From assembly GCF_963855985.1 (NCBI RefSeq), contig NC_087093.1:14027001-14091000 (forward strand): 64,000 nt of DNA, read 5' to 3'. Below the pieces are notes generated by a model, which had not been told where the DNA came from, did not search any database, and worked only from the letters and a program-made list of their open reading frames with translations. Positions 55,183 to 64,000 of this stretch are shown here, piece by piece; the stretch's first letter is position 1; every line of letters starts with the position of its first letter. The translations under genes and the position numbers were made by a program. The DNA is from Ostrinia nubilalis (lineage: Eukaryota > Arthropoda > Insecta > Lepidoptera > Crambidae).

Positions 55183-55818
55183 ATAATGTCAAAACTTAAT
55201 GCCATAATTATGGCATTCTATTCCAGTTTATTTTTGTACAGGTTAGGTAGATCTGCACTAAGGTCGCTGAAAGCATTAAAAATAATTTATATTTGAAGAT
55301 TCTTTATTTCTCATTATTAATATTTCTTACAATAAGAAAAGAAATGAGAATTATTAACTGTGCATGTTATTGCATTTGTCACAACGATTAAGATGTAACT
55401 GCTAATTTATTAAACGAGATAAGCAGTTCATACTTTGTGATTACACTCTGAATAAACCTGTGTGTCATACTTAATACCAATAACCCCAAAACACAATGTG
55501 TATTGTAGTTCCATTATTTCAAAACCAGAATTACCAACTTGAATGTAAATTTTCATAGACAATATGAAAACCGCCGCGAATGTAGAACTCTTGTCACTTG
55601 AAGGAGCCTTGTCTCTGTTCAAATATTCACCTCCTTTGTTAAGTCAATATTAACATGGAGTACTCCCAAAGTGTGCTTTGGCAAGTAACGTTAAGTACTA
55701 TAGATATTGTTTAGCCACTGTATTCGAAGTGAGCTTTTTCGAGAGAACAGTAAAAGAGCAGTATAAACTTAATTTATGATTTTAAACTTTCGTGTTACAT
55801 TTCAATTAAAATACTTAC

Positions 55819-55996
55819 AAAGACACGGGTCTTAAAGCGACGTTTATACTTAGGGTAGTTGAAAATTTTCAAGCCCGCGAGTCGCCAGTCTGCTTGTGAC
55901 CACCACGGCTGCAGCATAACAGCCGAAACGTCAAGCCGTGAGTACATTCAGATAATGTAACTCATTCATAAATGTCGCGTTAAGACCCGTGTCTTT
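55819..55996. mobile_element. MITE family I (AAAGACACGGGTCTTAA ends)
   Basis: AAAGACACGGGTCTTAAAGC at the left, inverted at the right (GCGTTAAGACCCGTGTCTTT). Inside is a smaller inverted pair around CCACGGCTGCAGCATAACAG (CACGGCT/AGCCGTG), next to CCGAAACGTC. Confidence 0.75.
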
Positions 55997-56039
55997 CTAT
56001 TTCAGTATTAACTTAGATGTATCATTATTATTAGGTCAT

Positions 56040-56175
56040 TTAGTCTTGACTGCAGGAGCAAGACCCTCTCTACTGTGGAAGAAAATCGAGGACTTGGCCT
56101 ACACTCCCCTGTACTACACTCCCCTCCCCTGGTTGGTCTGTCCCTTAGTCGCTTTTTACGACATACATGGGAAGA
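56040..56175 (-). mobile_element. LINE 3' fragment (family H-like)
   Basis: TTGACTGCAGGAGCAAGACC, then TCTGTCCCTTAGTCGC and TTTTTACGACATACATGGGA, read as the reverse of the GTCGTAAGAGGCGACTTAGG block at about 47015. Low similarity. Confidence 0.4.
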
Positions 56176-56995
56176 GTGGGGGTGTCCTATTCTATTATGG
56201 TAGAACCACACATCACAATCGTATAATAGTATCCAGACAACACGTTGATTGTGTTTTTTTTTATTTCTGTCGGCAATAAGACATTTCATCAGATCTAAAT
56301 ACATACATACAATACATAGTCATTCAGGTCTTAAGATCGCTCGGAACACAAAGGGGTGATTCCATACTTTTGCTCGTAAGTATAGACGAATCTGAAAATT
56401 AACAATGATCACTATTGGAATTATCCCATAATAGGGAAGCCTACATCTCACTTGATGATAAGTGAAGACAAGACCTAACTAATTATCTAAGAAGTGACAT
56501 GTCGTATTATTAAAACCAATTCAAAACAGTAGGTACTACAAGACATCTGATATTAGTTTTGCAAAATCAATCTATTCAAACTAGTTACCTGATGCCCAAT
56601 GTTTAGCTTGATTTACTGTCCTTACCTTCAAATGCCTAGCTTAATTTGAAAGGTATGCTCGTGTCAATCAATCGTTAACGATCATTAGTTAGAGATCTAT
56701 GAATTAATTATATCCTAATGTACCTATGCTTGGATTCCATCAATCACTCCTAACGAAGCTGTTTAACATTACTGATGGAGGGGTCTCAGTTATCCCCTAA
56801 TATAATTAAATAATATTATCCTGTGTATACTTGGCAGCATTTCAACTGGCTGGTACAAAAGCAACCAAGAAACAGTTAAAAATATGAAAAATGTCTTCTA
56901 TTGATAGCAAATAGGTTCATCATTGAGTATAAAAAATACTGGGAATATGAAAATACCTTTGTTATTTTTTTTTATAGCCTGTTACTAATAGTCAG

Positions 56996-57190
56996 AGGCA
57001 AAGGCTGGGGCAGAAAAGTTCTTGAGTGGCGACCACGAGCCGGAAGACGTAGTAGAGCCTGCTACTAAGTGGACCGACGATCTGGTGAGAGTCTCGGAAG
57101 GTGCCTAGATGGGGGTGGCGTAGGACCGGTCTTAGTGGAAATCCTTGGGGGAGGCCTCCAGCAGTGGACGTCATTCGGCTGAAACGAACG
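56996..57190 (+). mobile_element. RTE-like LINE 3' end (type B)
   Basis: GGGGCAGAAAAGTTCTTGAG, then GCGACCACGAGCCGGAAGAC, GGACCGGTCTTAGTGGAAAT and CGTCATTCGGCTGAAACGAA with a CGAAAC tail. Confidence 0.82.
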
Positions 57191-57264
57191 AAACTAATAG
57201 TCCCATTGAACTCTCGTGCTACGTTAATGTTAATATACGAGTAGGTTTGTCAGAGTAGCCCGAC

Positions 57265-57503
57265 GGATTAGCAAGCTGAAGTGGCAATGGGCAGGGCACA
57301 TAGTACGCAGAACTGGCGGCCGATGGGGCAGCAAGGTTGTGGAGTGGAGGCCGCGTACCGGAAAACGCAGCGTGGGATGTTCACCCCACAAGGTGGAGGA
57401 GGAAGGCGCTGGACGGAGGCCGCTACCAACCGGGCAACATGGAAAGCATTGGGGGAGGCCTATGTTCTGCAGTGGACGTCCTATGGCTGAGATGATGATG
57501 AGG
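57265..57503 (+). mobile_element. RTE-like LINE 3' end (type A), well preserved
   Basis: GCAAGCTGAAGTGGCAATGG, then GGGGCAGCAAGGTTGTGGAG, AAGGTGGAGGAGGAAGGCGC, GGAGGCCTATGTTCTGCAGT and GATGATGATGAGG. It has a small deletion relative to 29655-29910 between the GTGGAC and GAAGGCGC blocks. Confidence 0.85.
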
Positions 57504-57914
57504 TTTGTCACGATAGAAGTTTTATAAACCGCAATTTATCTTGTGAAAAATAATCAAGTACCACAATACTTACGGGGTATGTAGGCTATGAAATATTGTT
57601 ACTTGTCTAGTAATAAAATACAAGTCTTATAAGTCTAAGATCATTAATAACACCGTGTGAAACCCTCTAGAATAAGATACTTATGAGTTATGACTTCATA
57701 TGTGTGGAAATCTTTTTTCTTTGGGCCTGTATTCTTCATCACACGTCATAATAATATTTATACGAGTTTATATGATAATGGTACTGTTTCTTGACACGAA
57801 TCACGATACAACTTGGAAGTTTTGACTCTAGATTTTAACTTGGCTCCAGTTTTAATGGCGAACAAATGCAAATCCAATTAAATAAATCTAATTTTATTGT
57901 GACCTCTATAAAAA

Positions 57915-58190
57915 ACAACTGGAGGAGGGGATTGGGGGTTCCTTCGAAGCCGGAGAGGCTCGCTCGTGAGCGAGCCTCTAGCCTGAGGCGGAGCTGCGGA
58001 CGAATGTTCAACTAGGACAATAACTCGTGGCTCCGTTTCTTTGGGTTCTGGTGGAAACTGTCGGGTTTTAGTGGGTAGGCCCCGCCTTTAGTGGGTAGGC
58101 GGGGAGAGTCCCACATAACCCACATGGCCGTCCCCATCGACCAGTGGGTATGCGTAAAGCATTTCCCGACGTAAAAAAAAACCCTGCCTA
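57915..58190 (+). mobile_element. GC-rich LINE 3' UTR-like segment
   Basis: GAGGCTCGCTCGTGAGCGAG (a perfect short palindrome), a TTTAGTGGGTAGGC block repeated twice, GGGGAGAGTCCCACATAAC, and an end in GTAAAGCATTTCCCGACGTA followed by nine A's. The form fits the 3' end of a poly(A) non-LTR element. No coding part is recognised. Confidence 0.45.
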
Positions 58191-58507
58191 AGCATCTTAA
58201 TTATTTTCCTCAAGTTGAAAATACCTTGTTGCCATTTTTATCTATAAATCAATAAGAAAGTAGACCCACAAAGATTTTATTTAACGTAAATATTATAGTC
58301 AGTTAAATATCACAGTCGTAGCTACATTTATTTGGCTTATTCCCTAATTCCTTTACCTCATACACTGTGAATTCTTTATGTAAGCTGACTAAGCCTTCTT
58401 CAATTTAATGAAAGCACTCAATGTACTTAAGTTCTCTGAATCGCTTTGTTTCTTGAAACCCTTCAAGCCATCGTCTAGACTTCAACTAAGTACTTTCATT
58501 CTTCTAA

Positions 58508-58755
58508 ACTAGCTGTGCTCGCGACGTCCCACGCGTGAAAATTGAACGATTCCTTTCCTTTTTTTCATTGATTTCTCGCTCTTATTTGTTCGTAGCGTGA
58601 TGTTATAATATCAAAAGTATCGTATAGATTGTATTGTGATGTTCCCTAATAAATTGACTATCCAAAACAAAAATATTTTTTCAATACGAATTAGTAGTTC
58701 CTAAGATCAGCGCGTTCAAACAAACAAACTCTTCAGGTTCATATTATTAGTTTGA
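58508..58755. mobile_element. Helitron-type (Lep1-like) fragment, diverged
   Basis: ACTAGCTGTGCTCGCGACGT at the start, then CAATACGAATTAGTAGTTCC, AGCGCGTTCAAACAAACAAA and TATTATTAGTTTGAATAGT. More decayed than the others. Confidence 0.55.
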
Positions 58756-59184
58756 ATAGTATAGTTTGGCTTTAGTAGAAAGAGCCATTGAGTTTCTTTT
58801 ATGCTGCCTTGATCATGTTATTTCTATAGGATAAGAAAGCAATCTGAATATTATGGTGCTTAAAGACATTGTATCGCCACTCCAGACTGAAGTAGTAAAA
58901 GCTAAGTTTTGTTTGGGAGTTTAGAGTAAGCTTTAACTTTAAATATTTATATTGTACAGTTTTAATAAAAAAGAACAAGTAAGAATATAGGTAAGTATCA
59001 AATCTTTAATCGAATTTATCAATGTACTCGTACTTCAAGATTGACCTAGTTTGTGTATATTGGGAGATATAGGCTTATAATAAATAATATTACTGTCACC
59101 CAAAAGATTAAAAGAAAGAAACCATACCTACGTAATTTAGATCTACTACACACACAGAGCATCTATCGGTATTTTGTTCTCTCT

Positions 59185-59252
59185 CGTCGTCGTCGTCGTC
59201 GTCGTCGTCTCAGCCAAATGACGTCCACTGCTGGACAAAGGCCTCCCCCAAG
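59185..59252 (-). mobile_element. RTE-like LINE 3' end (type B) with (GTC)n
   Basis: CTCGTCGTCGTCGTCGTCGT (eight GTC units), then TCAGCCAAATGACGTCCACT and GCTGGACAAAGGCCTCC. Only the last 45 or so LINE bases are present; the GTC run takes the place of the usual tail. Confidence 0.75.
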
Positions 59253-59614
59253 TTCTCTCTCACGTGGACAAAAATGTAAAAATAATTTTGAAACCACGAA
59301 TAGCGATATTGATAGGGGCTCTGTGTAGACTAGGCCAGGTGCTATTCGTGCGGTTGCTATTTGAGCGGGTGCTCTAAGTAGACTACGTCAACTAAAGAAA
59401 ACGCCACAGTATTTAGCTTGAGTGGCATCGTCTGTACAAAAAGCAGATTCTTAGGACTAATTTAAAAACGTCACTGAAGTCAAACAACCAACGGAAAACT
59501 TTGAAAGCGACTCAACGGTGCATGACGCAAATTCATCTTTCATTCTATTCTTCGTCTCAAAGACAGAGCAGAGTGCTTATTTTGTTTTATTTGAATAAAT
59601 TGCCCACTTCCTAG

Positions 59615-60115
59615 GGCGGGTGGCGAGCGAGCATTTGTTTTCACTTAGAACGCCACTTGACGCTTCGTGAATTCGCTTTAGACAGTGGGGGCACGAAATG
59701 GGCGGAAAAATTACCACTTTTTTAACTGACTTAAAAAAAGAGGAGGTCGTAAAATACTATTTACAAGTTTGCAGTCGTAGCTATCTTTACATGACTGACT
59801 TTGTAATATTTTCTCTACTTCATACACTAAATTCTTAATGTAAACAGAGGTCTCAATTTTGACTGGCCGACTCGAGATCCCAGGAGCGCTGGTTCGAACC
59901 CCGCCCCTGGACTATTGTAGTGAACCCACTCATAACTCACGCATATTTAGTACAATACAAGGGGCTGGTTACTATTAGTAATTTAAAAAGTACCTAAGTA
60001 CATCAAGTGGCGAGCAAGCATTTGTTTTTACCACGCGATAGGCGAGCGAGCATTTGTTCCACCACTTCGCGAATCCACCGCTTTAGTCAGTGGAGGCACG
60101 AAATGGGCGGGCGGG
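59615..60115. repeat. Dispersed repeat, two copies
   Basis: 59617-59705 and 60006-60105 share GTGGCGAGCRAGCATTTGTT, CGCTTTAG, CAGTGG and GGCACGAAATGGGCGG. Between them lie a tRNA-like SINE head and a TTTTTTAACTGACTTAAAAA motif. The source is not known. Confidence 0.55.
59850..59980 (+). mobile_element. tRNA-derived SINE, copy 2 (5' end damaged)
   Basis: CCGACTCGAGATCCCAGGAG, then GCTGGTTCGAACCCC (B-box) and ACTATTGTAGTGAACCCACT, followed by ACGCATATTTAGTACAATA. It shares the GACTATTGTAGT end of the tRNA-like head and part of the body with 29020-29175. Confidence 0.55.
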
Positions 60116-61039
60116 CACAGTTACCCTGACGCTTTATCGGACAGTTAGGGCGGTAACAGATTGGTCCTTCCATGGCGCGTAATAGCTGGTTGTTGTGCGG
60201 ACTGTTTGTACCTATATCTGGTTACCCTTTATTCTGTGGCACACAAGGTTTTACATAGAAAATGTTAGTTTAGTTATTTTGCTTTGATTAATTAATGATT
60301 GATGAAAAATTTTGTGATACTTAGGTCTGATCTATTCTGTCAGGCATAGTGTTAACATTCTGGATATTTCATAATTATTTTAAGAAGGACGTCGATTGTA
60401 AATATTAAACTAGTAGGTAGTACCTAACCGATTAATCTAAACTGTTTTTTGTGCTTACTAGAACTTACGTTTGGCTATTCCCGCAAACATCGACACAATT
60501 TCATCAAAACCAGCATTTTCACTGTCATTATAAATATCCGCTAATTTCGTGGCCACCCCGTCAGCTGAACTGCAACGAAGCTGAACAGTACTGAATAAAA
60601 TTATCCAATAGAAATGTTAATCCGTTTGATTTACATAGGCTAATCTGGGACTAACTCGACTACGGTTTGTTAGTGTTTAAAAGTTAACTGCAACCATTTT
60701 CAATTAAGTGAAGTGTTCACATTTGATTCGGGTACGTTAAATTGCTTTTCTGTCCCTGTTACGCAAGTTTGAATAGAATTTTCTGGGTTCTGGATGAAAT
60801 TCATTTTAGATTAGTTCATTTGGCTTGTGTTAAAATGTGAAATATTTCTTTATAATATGACCAAATTGGTTCGTTAATGCCTTATTAAGCCTACCAGTTT
60901 TTATATTTAAACTAACTTTCTATCCGCGAGTACCACATCTTTCCCAGTTTTAGCTGGGTGTTTTTGATTATACAAACATTTAAACAGCAGATTTCCTTTT
61001 ATACAGGTAAAGAAATCGGTTTACATAAGGCTTGCACGT
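60116..61039. other. Intergenic DNA, nothing recognised
   Basis: No coding exon or element could be assigned here. Confidence 0.4.
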
Positions 61040-61270
61040 AACTCTTTTCAACCGCGACCTTCGTCAGATCGTCAGTCTACCTAGCGGCCTGCCCACACTA
61101 CGTCTTCCGGCTCGTGGTTGCCACTAGAGAATTTAGAGAACTTTTCTGCCCCAGCGGCCATCAGCTCTACGAGCTATTAGTCCTGCCCACTGCCACGTAT
61201 GTTTGAAAAATTCTGCGGGCTATGTCAATTTTATTACTTTGGTTTTCCTGCGGATCTTCTCATTTCTGAT
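61040..61270 (-). mobile_element. RTE-like LINE 3' region (type B), truncated at both ends
   Basis: CAACCGCGACCTTCGTCAGA, then CACACTACGTCTTCCGGCTC, GGCCATCAGCTCTACGAGCT and TTCTGCGGGCTATGTCAAT. The final tail bases are missing. Confidence 0.75.
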
Positions 61271-62810
61271 TTGATTATTTTAATTGAATAGAATGCCAAA
61301 ACTTATCGTAGTAGGTATTTTAAATGAAATAATGTTTTACAGTCAAAGAACCCTAACTATTTGCTAGGAACCTAGTAATTAATTATATGTCAACATATCG
61401 GTCGATATCGCTTGTGTGTAGTGTAATTCCGTTCCATTCTACAAACTAAACTGAATTGAAAGTTGTATTTGTCTTTTATTGAATATTAATAGATACAAAA
61501 TGTAGAGCGCTTTATTAAAATTCTTTTTTGATTTGCACGAACTTGTTTAGATTTCAATACATAATGTTATCATTCTCATTCGATAGAGAAGATTGTTGAA
61601 AAAATTGCATTTTCCAAAATTAATCCTTTAAAGTGTTCGTGTCTCTATATTCATAGCTGTAATCTTATAGATTGTAGGTACCACATTCAGTCTCTACTCA
61701 CTTCACCACTTTTTTCTTATTACTTTTTTGATATTTTTACAACACTATGAGTAAGTAAAAGTTTATTTTTTTGTGTCAATGCGTAACTTTTATTTGTATC
61801 AATTAAGATAATAATATCCACATAAACAAAAGTCACGAAAATTCATTTCTGGTATTCTAAAAATATCGTATCATCATTAACTTCAGTAACTTCAACTGAG
61901 AGCATGACCGCAATATTTCGAGCGGGACCCGCTATTTATAAGAATGTTTCGAGCCTTCTCAACCTGCGGGAGATTTCTTTTGTTTTATTCATGCCTTGTT
62001 TATGATTCTACGGACGGGGAAGGCGAGTTTCAACAAGTTTCACTATTGAAATGCCGCAGGTAAGTTTTTTATGTTTCACGACACGATGTACAAGTAGTGG
62101 AATGGAATTGAAATTTACTGCTTTTCATTTGCGTTTCAAAATTTGTTTTGGCAAAGGTGAAATACCGTAAACAGTGAAGTTAATTTGACGCCTGGATTTT
62201 GAGAAGAGTAATGTCGTTATTCATTTGATTCAAGTAAACATACAATTTTATGACGTAGAATCCTTTCCATAGGTATTTGCAGATACAGAAGTCACTTGAT
62301 TGGGAGGTTCCCATATTACGTAAATGAATTTAAAATGACAAAAAATCGCAATTAAATAATTTAATTTAATATTTTTCAAGTAGGTATTGTTGTTATATTT
62401 CTTTTTTATTTCTTTCAATTGGGTAGCAATGAACTAACCTTCAACTATATTAAATATTTTGATCCCAAGAAACTAAAAAGACGCATCTAAGACACCATAT
62501 TTTACGACAAAATGAACCATTCCTAAAGTTACTAGACTAGAATGTTCTTCTTTAAAATAGAGGGGTCGCTCTATAACATGTCTGATATACCGAGCTGCCT
62601 TACATTTTCGCTTTAAAATTTACCGGAATACCCATCAATCGCATTGGCCTGGAGAAGCTCTAGGTAAAACTATTTTCAAACTCAGCTCGGAGCCTACTTT
62701 ACAGCTTCTAGACTAGAAACTTTATCAGTAGTCTAAAACAAGATTGACTTTGGCACTTTATGGGCAATTTTAGCCATGCATGGTTTTGTTGACACTTTTG
62801 TAGCACTTAA
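61271..62810. other. Intergenic DNA
   Basis: Apart from the possible exon at 61931-62060, nothing is recognised. Confidence 0.4.
61931..62060 (+). other. Candidate promoter and first exon
   Basis: TATTTATAAGAAT at 61933-61945 could be a TATA element. A consensus splice donor, ATGCCGCAG/GTAAGT, follows at 62051-62065 and would leave a three-codon first coding exon (MPQ) starting at ATG 62051. No downstream exon is identified before the window ends, so this rests only on two weak signals. Confidence 0.2.
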
Positions 62811-62996
62811 GTGATTTTGCACTTCGGACGCAGGTCGGCCGTAGTAAGGACAATATGTTCAGATGGGGAGTGTGAGTGTGGTATAGTTCCTCAGTCGACG
62901 AAGCACATGATGTGCCCTGCGTGCCCAAACAACTGCACGCAGGAATATTTAATGAAGGCTACTGACAACGCCATTCTAGTGGTGGAGTTTTAGGCT
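62811..62996 (+). pseudogene. LINE polyprotein C-terminal relic
   Basis: The frame ends with CSDGECECGIVPQSTKHMMC, then PACPNNCTQEYLMKATDNAI. The C-x-C, (E)HM/L-x-x-CP, CP..CT.E.LM.ATDNAI pattern is that of the Cys-rich end of one insect LINE reverse-transcriptase protein. 5'-truncated; it has no native start codon. Confidence 0.65.
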
Positions 62997-63207
62997 GACG
63001 CTGTGTAGGTTTGTTGTCGACACGACAAGAAGAAGGAGTAGTTTTGCAATATTTTCCGTAACACTACTGAATATTAGAGGTGTTGCTATTTTTGTAGCAC
63101 TGATGTAAGACTGATGATTTTTTTTAAGTTTATTAGCAATTTGTATTGCCCAAATTACTAATAGTCCCGTTAGCCCCTCGTGGTAAACTAAATAAGCTTG
63201 CTAAATA

Positions 63208-63270
63208 AGTTTTTTATGCATAACAAGGCAGGTATTTGACCGCAATCGCACCTGGTATTAGGTGACTTTA
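63208..63270 (-). mobile_element. Poly(A) LINE 3' end (family C), short
   Basis: TTTTTTATGCATAACAAGGC, then AGGTATTTGACCGCAATCGC and ACCTGGTATTAGGTGA. Diverged from 8903-8998. Confidence 0.6.
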
Positions 63271-63783
63271 AGTGGTGACACTTTTTTGTAGCAGTATTAT
63301 TCATACTCATGATTATTTCTCAGTGTGCAGTCGTGGGTTTGCTTCTATTGCTATTCAGGTTTAGCTACAGTTTCTGATAATTATGCATTGAAATGTAGAT
63401 CAGATCTAGATTTAATGTTTCGCCTAAGGCTGCAAACAATTGAGGCAAATAATTCAAACACGAATGTTGTATCTGTTTGACAGTATCAAAACCATACAGG
63501 ATTGTGTTATTTTGTTAATTTGCATTAGTACAATTATTAATCTTATCACAAATATTTATTATACGTTGCCCAAAGCAGCCATAAGATCGTAGTAGCTTTA
63601 TTGAGCTTTTTGTATAAAGTACCCATTGCATAGAAACGGCCCGAGCGCATTCATTTTGGAAAAGATTCATTTTTCGAACAAATTACTACATCGTGAAAGG
63701 CAAAAATGAACACCAAAAATCAATTAAACCAATATTTTACTCAAAAATAGCTCTTTCCCCGTCAAAAAATAGAAAAACATGAT

Positions 63784-64000
63784 ATGAATGCAACACCGAA
63801 AGATCCGAATGCATACACCTGCCGCGTTCCATTTTTAGAGCGAAAATGGTATTTCTCCGGTCTGGATTCCACTGTCATTTCTATTCATGTGTCATTACCA
63901 GAAAGACGTTTTGTCCCGCAACGGGTTGATGCGAACCTCTGTGTTATTCATAACTATTTTCTACTTGATTTAATAATGTTTTATGAGAAAATGATATCAG
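63784..64000 (+). other. Open frame running off the window end
   Basis: ATG 63784 opens a frame of at least 72 codons (MNATPKDPNAYTCRVPFLER onward) with no stop before 64000. Codon content looks moderately coding-like, but I recognise no family and the length is within chance. Confidence 0.15.

Overview
The window looks like chromosomal DNA from a moth or butterfly (Lepidoptera). The grounds are AT-rich intergenic DNA packed with transposon relics of types common in lepidopteran genomes: many 5'-truncated RTE-like LINE tails ending in GATGAT or GAACGAAC repeats, Helitron-type (Lep1-like) fragments, short inverted-repeat MITEs, an insect errantivirus and a BEL/Pao element. The one clear host gene is an insect odorant-binding protein. 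The species cannot be named from the sequence alone.

Layout. 1-15 kb is a transposon cluster. It holds a 933-bp TA-flanked element (97-1029), half of a TIR element carrying LINE sequence (1185-2047), and a complete but defective env-bearing Ty3/gypsy provirus (2052-7903) with 269-bp LTRs that differ at one position and an ATCT target duplication. It continues with a deleted BEL/Pao element on the minus strand (about 9285-11000), a MITE nested in a MITE (11159-11654), and a complete 2.3-kb TIR element with 4-bp target duplications that encloses a decayed LINE reverse transcriptase (12540-14826). 15-27 kb is mostly non-coding with scattered MITEs, including an hAT-like element with a perfect 8-bp duplication and a Helitron-type element with an expanded 8-bp minisatellite.

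27.9-39.8 kb is a five-exon gene on the minus strand. Its exons read together as a 164-residue secreted protein with 12 cysteines and a proline directly after the tenth, the pattern of Plus-C odorant-binding proteins. All introns are phase 0 with GT-AG borders. Its introns hold many mobile elements: intron 4 contains a 251-codon open LINE 3' end with a nuclease-like domain, intron 2 contains a 3.4-kb foldback element with arms of about 1.1 kb and an RNase H relic in its loop, and intron 1 contains a Helitron-type insertion.

40-64 kb again has no certain host gene. It holds a 409-bp inverted-repeat element with 8-bp duplications, a 200-bp near-perfect palindrome, the second copy of the 933-bp element (53720-54646, inverted), more LINE tails including one intact reverse-transcriptase C terminus, and one weak candidate first exon near 62.05 kb.

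I see no CRISPR array, rRNA gene or convincing functional tRNA gene, and no multi-gene system. Apart from the odorant-binding gene, nearly everything recognisable is mobile DNA. Identities and copy comparisons are by eye.
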